From: Chrysomallon squamiferum
Lineage: Eukaryota; Mollusca; Gastropoda; Neomphalida; Peltospiridae
Direction of reading: 5' to 3'
Assembly: GCA_012295275.1 (NCBI GenBank)
Contig: CM022678.1
Coordinates: 9,064,522 to 9,104,521 of the forward strand
Length of the DNA stretch: 40,000 bases
Shown: positions 23,061-34,640 of the stretch, in pieces
Layout: each line of letters starts with the position of its first letter
Numbering within the stretch: position 1 is the first letter of the stretch
The notes under the pieces: generated by a model
Seen by the model: only the letters and a program-made list of their open reading frames with translations
Database searches by the model: none
What the model was told of the DNA's origin: nothing
Made by a program: the position numbers and the translations under genes

Positions 23061-23099
23061 CCATGCACTAAATAAAAACAACAGTTACAATGTTTCCAC

Positions 23100-23940
23100 T
23101 GGACTAGTTTATGCAGTCGACGTTTATTCTTGAACAAATGTTTCTATTTATTGCCATTTGAAAATTGTTTTATTAGTTCCATACTGCATTTAAGTAATAA
23201 TAAAAATACGGCTATCGTTGAAACGATTATAGGTGCACAACGTAAACAAAGAATGCCTCGTCACTATTTAACACAAAACGAACTAACTTGATGTTTTGCG
23301 AATTTATACATTTATAGCAAATGTCTTGTAGATTGATTACCTGATTGGGCGTTTATTTATTTATTTCCTTCCATTCATTTCCAAAATACACATGAAACAT
23401 GTCTCGTGCTATCACCAATTCCGTGGTTTATCTCCCCCTTGCTAAGCTTTGTACTGAATTAGTTTTCCTTCAAAATAAAGCGCGCACTCTAATATCAAAA
23501 TGAACGATATTATTTCATTACACGGCTATGACCAGACGCATTCATCGGAACGGCAACAAAAACAAACCAGGCGGATTAAACCGAATATTTCTCTTTGGTT
23601 TCAGTTATATTCATATAGTTTTTATTACCGTTATTTATTTTCGTATGCGGATATTTTAATTTTAATTTTATTATTATTATTATTGTAAAAGAAACTTTCA
23701 GGGGACGTAACTCCCATTCTCCTTCAGATTTTAACTATGCACTTCTTCAATTAAATTTAACATCACTTTTCCATCGGTCACAGGACAAATCCAATAACGT
23801 CAGTGTACAGTATAATAAGGTCAGAGATAAATCCTATCTACGTAAAGACTACGTGGCCGGAGACAACTCCGTGCTAACTATCGTATTAGTTTACACTGAA
23901 ACACTGATTAGTTTGTAGAGATCATCTGAGAATAAAAGTC
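23100..23940. promoter_or_regulatory. CpG-richer promoter-like region
   Basis: CpG frequency rises sharply against both flanks (for example tcgacg, aaagcgcgcac, tcatcggaacgg). At 23791-23805 ccaataacgtcag places a CCAAT box next to a CRE-like half-site. A plus-strand ATG at 23500 opens MNDIISLHGYDQTHSSERQ before running into low-complexity Leu. No downstream exon was found, so direction and target gene are unknown. Confidence 0.3.
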
Positions 23941-24014
23941 ATTAATGTAATATTTTATTATGTGTCTCTATTCATTTATCCTTTCATTCATCTATCTTTT
24001 TACACATCCAGTGT

Positions 24015-24045
24015 CTTTGTGAGTGTTTATGTGTGTGTGTGTGTA

Positions 24046-24084
<39 letters not shown>

Positions 24085-24156
24085 ATGTATGTATGTATGT
24101 GTGTGTGTGTATGTGTATGTGTGTGTGTGTGTATGTGTGTATGTGTATGTGTGTTA

Positions 24157-24192
<36 letters not shown>

Positions 24193-24258
24193 CGAACCAA
24201 CTCCTGGCCTGTCATTATCATTTTATTTATTTATTTATTTATTTTTCTTTATTTGTTT

Positions 24259-24301
<43 letters not shown>

Positions 24302-24345
24302 TACATTTATTCATTTTTTATTTTATTTATTTATTTATTTATATA
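24015..24345. repeat. (GT)n then (TTTA)n tracts
   Basis: 24015-24190 is GT with tatg interruptions; 24215-24345 is TTTA/ATTT tetranucleotides. The overlapping open frames are spurious. Confidence 0.95.
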
Positions 24346-25890
24346 CAAATAAGCAGACTGGACAAGTGCAGGAGTCTGTTTCAATCACAGGTGACAACAT
24401 TTGTGACAAACTGGAAGTTTCAGCTTGATGTGATTGTGAGAAAAAAAAGATTCTTTGTGCTTAGATTAATCACTGGATTCATGTATACATGTGGAAGTAT
24501 GGGACTGAAAGATGGATGGATGATGAATAAGAGATATAAATGGATGAAGTAAAATGGTTAGCCTGGTTAGAATAGGGAGGGATGATATATTCACATAATA
24601 TCCAAATAAAATAACTCACTGGATATTTGGGTATGGGTGTGTGTGTGTGTTCACATTAACATTTATATATAATTTGTGAGAGCTTGTGATTCATTTTTAT
24701 TTATTTGTTTATCTACAATATCTCTGGCATGTTTTGATAATAATGATAATTTTGATGTGATAATTATAACAGTAAAGATTCAAATTAATAAACAAATAAT
24801 ACAATACTTTCAAATATGAATACATTTTTTTAAATGAACTGTTGTAGTAAAATATCTCAACAGTACCTATTATATTCACATTTACTATAGTATCTACTAC
24901 ACTGTATCTGCTATACCCATAGTATACTACTATATCCCATATCAACTATATTCCATATCTACTAGAGTCATATAAATGATATCCATACTTGATTTCAGAA
25001 TGTTTGATGCACTTCTTAGTGGTACCTACAGGTGTGATTCCAAGTTATGAACACATACAAGATAAAATTACATCATTTTATTCACCTGTTCATAGGCTCT
25101 GCATTTTTTGTACATCTACAGGTGGAACTAAAAATAGACATGGATAAAATTTTGTGCGTGCGTTTTGAAAGAAATATAATCCAAAATGCATGTTTGTTTT
25201 TTCTTTAAAATCCAAAATAAGATTACACCTGTTTATTTATTTATTTATTTAATTTTCTTACACTAAACAGTTTAAACTAGACTTTGATTTTTTTTCATTT
25301 TATTTTGTTACAACACATTTCAGAATCAGAAAATTCAAATAATCTTATAGACCTTCTAATTAATATACCTATGAATTTATCCATTTAAAAAATTTACTTA
25401 ATATAATTGTAACAGAAGAAATTATGATTATTAAATACTTTATTTGGGTTAATATGTCAAAATATAAACAAAAATTATCCTCCTAAATAGGAATTTGTTA
25501 CTCCAGTTTGATAATGCTGGCTAAAAAATTATAATTGAAAACAAAATAATTTACAATATTTATTTCAACAAAAATACTTTTTCATCTGAAAAATATAATT
25601 TTTTAGAAAAACTACTAAAAATTTTAAGATTTCTGATTTATCCATAAAAAAACTATAAAAAAAGAATACCAAGACATTTGTTTACAAAAATGTTTTTAAG
25701 TTAATATATAATTTGACAGACAAAATAACCTGCAAATTACTAATTAAGTAAATTTCTAATTTCTGATTTTATCTTTTGAAACAACAAATACATGCATATG
25801 TAGGTTTACATATTTCCTTCCATTTTATGTTTTATTGGGTAAATCTTTACCACAAGTCTTGGTATTTAATTATTATTTAATATTTGGATT
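24346..25890. other. AT-rich DNA, nothing recognised
   Basis: No exon, LINE text or strong repeat was found. tactatat/ccatatcta motifs recur loosely at 24840-24970. Confidence 0.5.
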
Positions 25891-25894
25891 ATAT

Positions 25895-25921
25895 GATTAA
25901 TTAAAAAAAAAAAAAAAAAAA

Positions 25922-25975
<54 letters not shown>

Positions 25976-26060
25976 TTAAAATGAAATGAAAAAAAAAAAT
26001 ATAAAAAAAAAAAGTCCTTAAAAAATAAACATTATTTTTTTTTTTTTTTTTTTTTTTTTA
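25895..26060. repeat. Poly-A, (AAT)n and poly-T tracts
   Basis: A-run at 25902-25922, AAT to about 25970, A-rich to 26010, and a T-run at 26034-26060. Confidence 0.95.
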
Positions 26061-26504
26061 ATGTAAGTAATCAGTAATTTCTATGATCAATCATATTCTC
26101 TTTCTTTTCAAATTTATATCATAAGACTTAATGTCATATTTTTTCACCACTGTTTGAAATACACTTTGAAATAAACATCATTTTTTTCCCTATCATGTAT
26201 TGTCTGAATGTTTTTATTTTTCTCACTCATTAGTATCATTTGAAATATTTGTTCTTGTTTAAGACTGCTGCAGACTTGACTGTACTTGGTGCTGTGTCTG
26301 GTCAAAATTTTTTTCTCACTGCTGTGACTGACTGAAAAAAGAGGCAGAACTGAATCCAGCATCTGTTTCATGATTTCTGAATCAGTCTGGCATCAACTAT
26401 CAAAACTTTGATAGCAAAACTCAAATCTTCATCAAACTTGGCCACAGATTTTCATTTCTGCTTTCACATGTCTGTGCACTGAACTCCATCAAACCATCCT
26501 ATAA

Positions 26505-26506
<2 letters not shown>
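26061..26506. other. Unassigned
   Basis: A 75-codon minus-strand frame (26371-26144) is Ser/Lys-rich and unlike any family I know. Splice sites do not support it. Confidence 0.4.
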
Positions 26507-26577
<71 letters not shown>

Positions 26578-26610
26578 AAGAAGAAGAAGAAGAAGAAGAA
26601 GAACAAGAAG

Positions 26611-26663
<53 letters not shown>

Positions 26664-26664
26664 C
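26507..26664. repeat. (AAT)n(AAG)n(AAC)n compound microsatellite
   Basis: AAT to about 26547, AAG to about 26610, AAC to 26664, all nearly pure. The block order equals that at 10035-10176. Confidence 0.97.
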
Positions 26665-27611
26665 GGTAATAATAGTAGTGAAAATATCTACTGCTTTAAT
26701 ATTAATACTAATAATTTTTATTACAATAAAGCAAACACACTCTATATATATATTTGCTGTTAGGGCTAATTAATTTACTGCTTCTAAACTTACTTATCTA
26801 TATTGTGCATCAATTTAATTGAAAATATTAAGTAGCTATGGGTTGACTTTTCTTTAAAAATCACTTATTAAGAAATATTAGAAATCTGACTTCCACAGTT
26901 ACATCAATGACACATGAGAGACAGACTTTCACTGGAATTGTTTCATTCAGGATGATATTTCTACCACCTGAATCAAAGTGTATAATTACTTGTTGTCTAC
27001 CCTGTCAAGTCTACTATTTCAAGTCAGTGGAACCTCAAGTCTCAGATCCTAGGTTCCTTAGGTTTGTAAATTGTAATCTTTACTGTAGAGGTAATTGTGT
27101 ACTGTTATCTATCATAATCCATCTGAATTCATTTTATTTATAAACAAACAACTGTGGTTTAATGTCAATCTCTAATCAACAGTAAAACAATGAATTTATG
27201 TTGCTATTCATGATCTTCCATGTGACCAGCTAGTGGTAACCAGTCTTCAAATGCAGTACTTGGTCACAACCACAAACCTCTATCAATTAACTGAACAGTG
27301 TGAAAAGGAAATGTCTAAAATTGATGTAACTGGAAATATTAGAAGCATTATTTTTGTTTGTGATTCAATTATTCAGACACCTGAGAACAACAATAAAACA
27401 CTTTCCCTCCCTATACATTGTATTTAAGGGAAACAACTGAAGTCCACTAGCCTATTGCAAAATGTAGTCAAAATGTACTTCTATGTGATAATATAAAACT
27501 AAAAACAAATGTAGACTAACTTTAGTAGAAAACAGTGATTATTTCACGTATCACCAGACTGCATGAACCATGTGTGTGTGTGAATACTAACAGTCTGCTG
27601 GATTCTGTTAC
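26665..27611. other. Unassigned
   Basis: A 78-codon plus-strand frame at 26907 and a 64-codon one at 27233 have no recognisable motif and lack good splice context. Confidence 0.4.
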
Positions 27612-27728
27612 CTGCAACCTGTGGATGAGTCCTTCCATCAACTCTCTACCAGTCAAAGTTTCTCTTGTGACATCTAATGTGTCAAAGTTACACAGAAACT
27701 ACACTGAGCAGCTCACCAACAGTGACAC
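27612..27728 (-). other. Exon-like segment, unknown protein, one TAG
   Basis: 117 nt (39 codons, phase 0 to 0) lie between aatatttacag and ttgcag|gtaaca. One frame reads VSLLVSCSV, a TAG, then FLCNFDTLDVTRETL and TGRELMEGLIHRLQ. The amphipathic text and codon-exact length suggest a true, now damaged, exon; TAG could come from CAG by one change. No family was recognised. Confidence 0.35.
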
Positions 27729-27769
27729 CTGTAAATATTAAAAGGAAAATAAATTTCAAATTTAAATTC

Positions 27770-27850
27770 ACACACACTCACACACACACACACACACACT
27801 CATATACACACACACACACACACACAAACCTCATATACACACACTCACAA
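27770..27850. repeat. Interrupted (CA)n tract
   Basis: CA repeats with tca and ata interruptions; part of a spurious plus-strand His/Thr frame. Confidence 0.93.
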
Positions 27851-28640
27851 ACTTGCAACAAAACATTTGTTTTTAGATTCTGCTGTAGAAAACAAACATT
27901 TATTTGTGACCACCCAGCACAAAATGGGTTGCTTGTCATAAAGTTCACATTTTATGTTTTTAACTTTTCTAGATGAGCTTTGTCTTAGCAGTGAAAATTA
28001 TATAAAAATCTAAAATATTGTTCCCAAGATATTAGTGATTGAACATTCTAACTTTCAATAATGAGATTCTTGTAAAACACAATTAAATAATAATGATTAT
28101 CATTTAAACATTTTCCATACCAACAACTACACCATATAAATAGGATCAGTAAAAAATGTCCTGATGTTTGAAGACAGTATCTGTTTTGTTTTTGTAGAAC
28201 AGTTTATTTTAATTTTAATATTAATCTTTGACTGAATGTATTAAACTAGAAATACCTGATTAAACAGTAATAATTTAATAGTCATTAAAGAACATAAAAA
28301 CATAAAATTATAAAATGATATCTTGATTGAGGAGAAAAGACATCACCACTGTTTAAAGTCTTCAGCTGTATTTTCCTCTTTTTATCACACATTAAAACAT
28401 CTCCTTATACCTAAAATAATCTCATATTAATGCTTCAGCATGAAAATGTTTTGAGAAAATTAAAATGTCTCATATTCATTCCTAAACATGTACAAAATAT
28501 TTTTTTACTAAAAAAGAAATGTCCTTTGACAAAACAGACTGAAACTAGTCTATTTACAAATTAGCAGCTTGACAGGTTCTTATGGGTGACATGAGTAGCT
28601 TCACAGAGACTTTAAACTTTGACAACTAACATCTACATGT
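27851..28640. other. Nothing recognised
   Basis: AT-rich, without repeat or coding signal. Confidence 0.5.
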
Positions 28641-28766
28641 TTTCAATTAGATGGTAGATGGGCCATAGAAAAAGGGTCCGCAGAAATCTACAACAGAATG
28701 GTTCATATTAAAATGCAGTGCAACAACTTGGACAAAGTCTCTGCAACTTGTACCCTAGGATTTTGA
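28641..28766 (+). other. Protein-like fragment, unknown
   Basis: A short plus frame reads LTSTCFQLDGRWAIEKG, then SAEIYNRMVHIKMQC and NNLDKVSATCTLG before a stop. The composition is protein-like and it may be mobile-element debris. No start, splice site or family supports it. Confidence 0.2.
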
Positions 28767-29797
28767 TAACATCTGATTTCAAATGATTTTAAAAAATTCT
28801 AGGATGGATATGTACAAAGCTTTTATGTCCACAAGCGTAAAAGACCATGATGTCTGTCATGGACTTTTGTTAACTTTGAATCGATGGCTAAAAAGGTCTC
28901 AGTATAGTGTGTTCTCTATATACATAAACACCTACATACTTGTACAACCCCTACTCAGTATTTGTGACTCCAAGCAACAAACACCTCAACTAGTTGCAGT
29001 AGACTGAATAATTAAGAACATAACTGAAACTATTGTTCTCTGCAGTTATCTGAACCATGTGTTTAATTTCATTTGTTTTTGTTATCCTAGGTGTTGTGAC
29101 AATTTCCCATCTAATACTCAGGGTGGGTACATAGTTCACTGGCTTCCCACCTACAAAATATGCTGAACAAACCCTCGTGTTTTCAGTAACATTAAAATCT
29201 TTTTACCATTTCTATGTATAGTGATTACCCACAAATGTTCCTGATATTGATAGAAGGATAACAAATTTCTCAGATGTCTGCAATTGGAACAGTTAATAAC
29301 TGAACAATGGTCATGGCCTCACATTACAGAATGTTTAGTTTTGCCCACCAATTTGCAAGTAGGACTATTTTGCCGAGATCTCGCAATCTGCATCCTTGAA
29401 TTACCCGGCAATGGGCACATGCACAGTGGAATGTGAAATATCTCAATTAACAGTTGACTCTAAAACCCAGTATATTATAATTTAGAAAATTCACTTTTCT
29501 TTTGAAAACCAAGAACACAATTAAAAACTAATTCTTTGCTTGGACACATATACCCTTTTAAATGAGATAATAAGAATAACAAAAAAAATAAAAAATGAAT
29601 AGCCATTTATAATATTTTATTTTAAAACTATTTTAAAATCTGTTTTTCCAAAATACAACATTCATAAATGTTGTGTCACCAGATGAATTGCTGCTATCAT
29701 TTTACTGTTACTGACCTGTTATCTCTGTAAACAGAATAACATTAAAACCATTTTTCTCAAGAATCTAAATCAAATACAACAAGGTGTAACAAAGTAC
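28767..29797. other. Nothing recognised
   Basis: A 74-codon plus frame at 28783 is not supported by motif or splice context. Confidence 0.45.
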
Positions 29798-29924
29798 CTG
29801 ATGTAAATGAAGATTTTATAACAGAGCTGGGATCCTTCCTCCAGTTTGTTCAGATTGTAGTCAGCCAATGTTTCACCAGAAATCTTCACAGTCAGGTAGA
29901 CTTGTAGTGTCTCACACCAGAGAA
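29798..29924 (-). other. Exon-like segment, unknown protein, open
   Basis: 127 nt, phase 1 to 2, between ttcacacag and ag|gtactt. It is fully open: LWCETLQVYLTVKIS, GETLADYNLNKLEEG, SQLCYKIFIYI. GC is higher than the flanks. Another possible exon end (ttcagag|gttagt, 30565) lies upstream in a compatible phase, but that segment has stops. The text does not match the part of CAMSAP expected next after the exons at 33.5-34.0 kb. Unknown. Confidence 0.33.
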
Positions 29925-31825
29925 CTGTGTGAAATTACAAAAATATGTGATATACTGAAATTTAAAAAACAATCACATTTAGCCATCATCACAGAAGCCA
30001 TAAAAAACAAATGTTTATAATAATAACAACAACAAAATAAAAATAACAATCAATGATGATTAAAACAGATAAAAAAAGTAAATTATATTAATAATGAATG
30101 GAAATACACAGTAAGAAGAAAAACAATAAACTGAAATCATAAATAAATAAATAATCCATTTAACGAAGGACCCTGTCTAATAATAAAAATTTTTTCATGA
30201 TTTTAGTTTTTCTTTCTTTTCATTTTTCATTTTTTTCCCAATCTGACATTGACAATTTTAGGCTACTTAATTATGCTGCATAAATACAGTTCAACATTCC
30301 TTACAAATGTTACAGAGAAATAAAACTTTTTGCTATCATCACCAGAAAACTTTGACACGACATTTTTCAGATAATGGACACAGGTTCTTGATAATTCAAT
30401 TTTTGGCATGCCTCATCTGAGCAAAATAAAAAAAATCAATCATCTGAAAATTCTTTGAATCTAAATTTTATATCAAACAACATTTATAATTAAAATAAAC
30501 CATATATTAAATACTTAAGAATTGTCATTCTTATAAACTAAAAAAAAAAACAAAAACAACTAACCTCTGAATCCAGTGAAAATGCAGGTGACATCACATC
30601 ATCACCAACAGCAGATCAAAAACAGCTGAAGAAGGATTTCCACTTTCATCAACAAGCAGTCACAGTTTTGAAATACTGAACATAGAAAAAACTGAGTTGT
30701 ATAAGCATATAACAAAATACATGCAATAAAAATATATAAATAATGGTACTAGTTTAAAACTTTTATCTAATTATATATTTTTCTACTATTAGTCACACAA
30801 GAAACATTATGATAACAATAAAAAAAAAATATAAAATATCACCTATACCACAAACAAAACTATTATTATTAATTACTAACACTAATACAACAATGGGCAT
30901 TACTATTTTTGCTGTTACTATAACAACAGCAACAACCTCAGGAAATGCTTCTATTTCTGCCAGGTTAGGAATGAATATTTGATGACATTTATTATTTAAA
31001 TGTAATCAATAAATTTAAATATTTAAATTCTAAGAATCTTACAAATTATAGTTGAAAATCAAGTTCAAAATTATTTGTTAAACTTGGATCAAAACAAAAA
31101 TATTCATACTGTATAATGGCAGTTTAAAACAAAACAAAAAACTATTTTAATTATCAAGTTAGTACAAATATAAGCTAAAAAGAAAAACCAATCTAATGGA
31201 AATATAGAAATATGGAAGAATACTAATTTAACAGGCTATTTGTATACTTTATGTTATCTTCTTATATGTGGCTCTTACTACAGAAATGGGCTTTTATGGT
31301 TTTCTGACAAGAATAGATCCAGAATTCTTCTAAGAAGAATGTAAATCAAACAGGTAGGTTAATGTCTGTGTTTTTCATACTTTGTTTTTACTTAAAAATC
31401 TCTGTCTGTTCTGATCTGACTGTGTGAATGTCCCATTCTGATGTTTAACAAACAACACTTGTCCCTTTTTGGTATATGTCTGAATAAACAAAAACAATAA
31501 TAATTAATTTTTTTAGTTGTTTTTAACTGTAACATTATTTAGTGTTATATTTCATTATAACCTGATTATTGATAAACATAAATTCTGATAGAATAGAACA
31601 AATCTGAAAAGCTTTCCCTGCAAAATATTTTATTCATTCTTCCTAAGACCAATGTTTTATTTCTAGTTCTTTGTATCTTAAATGGTCAGTTTGTCTCGAC
31701 ATCCACAGACAGTGATGTGAAAATGTGTTTGCAATATGAAGTGACTCCTTTTTTAACTAAGCAACTAAAAATATATTTCTAATAATACATCTTTCCACAG
31801 AAAAAAACAACAGAAAAAAATTAAA
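29925..31825. other. AT-rich DNA, no secure feature
   Basis: Contains the doubtful segment at 30565-30665 (minus text LLVDESGNPSSAVFDLL with a following TGA). Otherwise nothing is supportable. Confidence 0.45.
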
Positions 31826-31829
31826 ACAG

Positions 31830-33000
31830 AACATACATTTTTTTATGTAAATAATTTTGAATAAAATTCATAAGCATATTCTAATACATCTTCCATTTTT
31901 CTAATTAATCCATTTATTCTTTTTCGTTCTTTAATAGAATTTGATTTCTGTTTTGATTTTTCTGAATTCAGAAAAAACAATGAATTTCTGTCCATATCTA
32001 GGTTCTACTGAGCCTTAGATCTTAAAATAACACCATTACACTAAATCTCTATCAATTAATTTTAACTTTTCTTCTTTGTATGTTACTCAAATCATGATGC
32101 TTATTTACAACTAGTTTAGCATATTCTCATTTTAAAGCATTTTCTATATTACAGTATTTCTCGTTGACTAATTTTCTCTTATTTAGTGCAAAATGTTTTA
32201 TATTTTAAGTTATTTGATCAAACAACAGGTTCAGTTTGTAACAAGGATGTTTCAGAAGGAGGTTTATTAGGCTTTGTTCAGAGCTTTACAAAAAGATGTT
32301 GTCCTTTATCAAAACTTCAACAAGATCTTTTACAAAAAAGTTAATCTTTCAACAATTCATTATTAAAAATCCAAATATCTTCACCTCTCTCTACATGAGA
32401 AAAATATATTTCAAGTGATAAAAACTTGTGTTCACTAACCGAGGTATCTATACATTACTTATAAACCGTTATAAATTTCTAGAAATTAAAAATAAATCAA
32501 TTCTTGACTGTCTTATAGTTTTTCAACAACTTGAAATCTAGTAAATTGCCTTTTTCTGGATTTCTGTGTCGCCAAATATCAACTAAACTATAATTATAAA
32601 TAACTGACTGTAATTCATCACTACTTTTCATACTGAAATTTTATTATTAATGCCTAAATCTATATTAGGATCTAAAATTACATTAAAATCTCTGGGTTTA
32701 AAATCCACAAATTTACATAATCCTTTAAAGTTTAAAAAATAAAATTCTTTCTTCAATATTATTAGGCACATATACACTTATAAAACTATATTCATTGTCA
32801 TCTATTTTACTATTAACTTCTAAAATCCTGCCTTCAGTGTCGCAACTATTAAAGGTAAACTTATAAGGATTGTGAAAGATAAAATTACCCACACAAAAAA
32901 CCCCACTCCTTATCTTAGATATTAAGATTCATAAATTTACTTTATGCTAAGAAATATATAAGAACACAAACTCAACTTCACCTGCTCAGATTTGTTTCTC
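31830..33000 (-). mobile_element. LINE endonuclease and linker remnant, minus strand
   Basis: From 32950 downwards: KEWGFLCG, FTFNSCDTEGRILEVNSKI, SFISVYVPNNIEERI, RDFNVILDPNIDLGI, LVDIWRHRNPEK and, with frame changes, RIDLFLISRNL. These are the APE-type endonuclease landmarks (SVY.P, DFN, LVD.WR..P, R.D..L.S). At 32100-31850 LRSKAQ, SLFFLNSEKSKQ and EYAYEFYSKLF match the endonuclease-RT linker (RSKA.W, KYFL.LEK, Y..FY..LF). It is split by many stops and frameshifts. It is the same class as the RT fragments at 18.7-23 kb, perhaps the same family. Confidence 0.78.
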
Positions 33001-33536
33001 TTTGCGTTGGCAGCTGTACAAACTTTATTTAAACAGAAAATAATTGTGTCCTCAGTGCCTGATGGAAGTTCACTGGGTGCGTTAAAAGTTGTAATTCATC
33101 TGAAAGTTTTAAAATTCTTGTTCAAAATGTTGAATTTAAAATATGAGGTCTCTTTAGGCTGTATGATAAATTATACAAAACATGCACCCCAAATATCATT
33201 CTCCTTCTCCCTCTCTCCCTGAATCTCCATTCCTTAATCTTCTGTCTTTCTCTCATACATTAGTACATTTTCATGTTTAACTGCAATCATCATAATCCTT
33301 CGCCTTCTTTTCAGCTATCATTTAATAATCAAAGTAGAAAAATGAATACTTTAACTATACCTCAGCTTTAACTGAAATATAATTTACCAAAATAAAAAAG
33401 GAAGAAAATTAAATGAACTTTGACAGAGTCAAACTAACTCAGTTTAATAAAAAAAAAAAAAATTTTTTTTTTCAAATTTTAATATTTAACAAGATCAAAA
33501 ATATAAATAAATAAATAAACAAAAACAACAGCAAAC
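33001..33536. other. Nothing secure
   Basis: A 76-codon plus frame at 32992 overlaps the 5' side of the LINE and is probably fortuitous. A/T runs at 33449-33473. Confidence 0.45.
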
Positions 33537-33622
33537 CTGATGGCTAGGACAGCACATTCTTCTGAAACAACTTCACTGGCATATGCCAACATCAGCACAT
33601 CAATTAGAGCTATATGTACATT
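33537..33622 (-). pseudogene. CAMSAP-like exon B
   Basis: 86 nt, phase 0 to 2, acceptor tcttttag and donor ag|gtttgc. It is open: NVHIALIDVLMLAYASEVV then SEECAVLAIR. It aligns with AHMAMVDALMMAYTVEMIS of human CAMSAPs, ending at the Arg/Lys before a conserved F.TF motif that would start the next exon, which was not found. Confidence 0.7.
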
Positions 33623-33920
33623 CTAAAAGAAAAAAGAAATAAAATAATAATAAAAATAATAACTAAGCAGTTATAAATAAATAACTAATACTTCTGTTAT
33701 TATCAAAATTTAAATTTAACTATTTTATTCAGACAAAGTGGGCTGTGGGATATCTTCAATATACTTTGTTATTAATAAATAATGTAACACAATTATTATA
33801 ATATTAAACTGATTACAAAACAATAGCAAATAAATGATTTTTATTACACTATTTTATAATCAATAAAGAGTTGCTACAAACTTATTTTTCAAACACAAAC
33901 ATAAAATATATTATACTCAC

Positions 33921-34009
33921 AGCTCAGAACGGTGCAGTTTGCATAAGAATGGTTTCTGTAACTGGTGATTCATCCTTCTCCATGATGTAAATTCCCTTTC
34001 TTGACAGAT
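33921..34009 (-). pseudogene. CAMSAP-like exon A, with TGA
   Basis: 89 nt, phase 1 to 0, acceptor taatattcag and donor gtgagt. LSRKGIYIMEKDESPVTE is almost the CAMSAP consensus; then TILMQTAPF, TGA (33926-33924), A. In a second frame the exon is fully open if an alternative acceptor (ttcgtag, ending at 34030) is used; see findings. Confidence 0.72.
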
Positions 34010-34199
34010 CTGAATATTAATACAGTCACCTACGAAAAATAGCAATGTCAATAGTAAATATAATGTTTAATTTTTGAAAGTACATGATATTTTTTGTTAT
34101 CAATCTTAGAATCTACATTTGTCTGATAAATGCATTTTTCTTTGCCTTATTATCGTTTGTGAATGTTATAATAAATTGATTTACATATGAAATTGCCAA

Positions 34200-34207
34200 C
34201 ACACACA

Positions 34208-34278
<71 letters not shown>
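34200..34278. repeat. (AC)n(TC)n compound microsatellite
   Basis: A short AC run passes into about 68 bases of TC. This is the only long GA/TC array in the window with TC on the plus strand. Confidence 0.97.
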
Positions 34279-34280
<2 letters not shown>

Positions 34281-34376
34281 AATACGATTATAGTTTATAC
34301 GGTGAACACCTCTCTTTCTGCTTCTTTCACACATACACTGATACAGTGATACACATTACATCATGATCATGTTTAC

Positions 34377-34640
34377 CTCGTTCCATGGCTGAAAATGTGC
34401 GCACAATCCGCATTCGATTCACGCTTGGAATCACACAAACATAAAACATCCCAATCCATTTGGATTCGCGTGAAATATTTCCAAAATTCTATTAAATTGA
34501 ATAATCAACAGGCAAAACGTTACCGAATTAAAAACAAAAATAAACTGGCTGTCAAACATCAGTTCATACTGGTTTGAAAAGCGTAGCATACATTCGAATC
34601 CGTTTATGTTCGAAACATCGTGGTTTATCGAGACTAGCCT
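34377..34640 (-). promoter_or_regulatory. CpG-richer 5' region, candidate first exon (minus)
   Basis: CpGs cluster here. On the minus strand ATG at 34386 (context ttcagccATGG) begins MER and runs into a g|gtaaac donor at 34377. It could be the 5' end of the minus-strand gene whose remnants lie at 33.5-34.0 kb. The tiny coding part makes this tentative. Confidence 0.3.

Larger units (their letters stand above)
33537..34009 (-). pseudogene. CAMSAP/Patronin-like N-terminal fragment with in-frame TGA
   Basis: Two consecutive minus-strand exons encode the segment that in vertebrate CAMSAPs reads LSRKGIYVMES..PVTE, followed by SAHMAMVDALMMAYTVEM. CAMSAP/Patronin proteins bind and stabilise microtubule minus ends; this segment lies in the N-terminal region before the calponin-homology domain. 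Here: DLSRKGIYIMEKDESPVTE, TAPF, TGA, A, then NVHIALIDVLMLAYASEVV. Intron phase between the exons matches (0/0) and both introns are GT-AG. The TGA stands at a Lys/Arg position. No further CAMSAP exons (CH domain, coiled coils, CKK domain) are seen, so the copy is partial as well as stopped. Confidence 0.72.

Noticed and set aside
34395-34577. 60-codon plus-strand frame in the CpG-rich region
   Set aside because: No motif, no splice context and it overlaps the more convincing minus-strand 5' exon; composition alone does not support it.
34590-34620. tRNA B-box-like attcgaatccg
   Set aside because: No A-box, cloverleaf or acceptor stem could be built around it.
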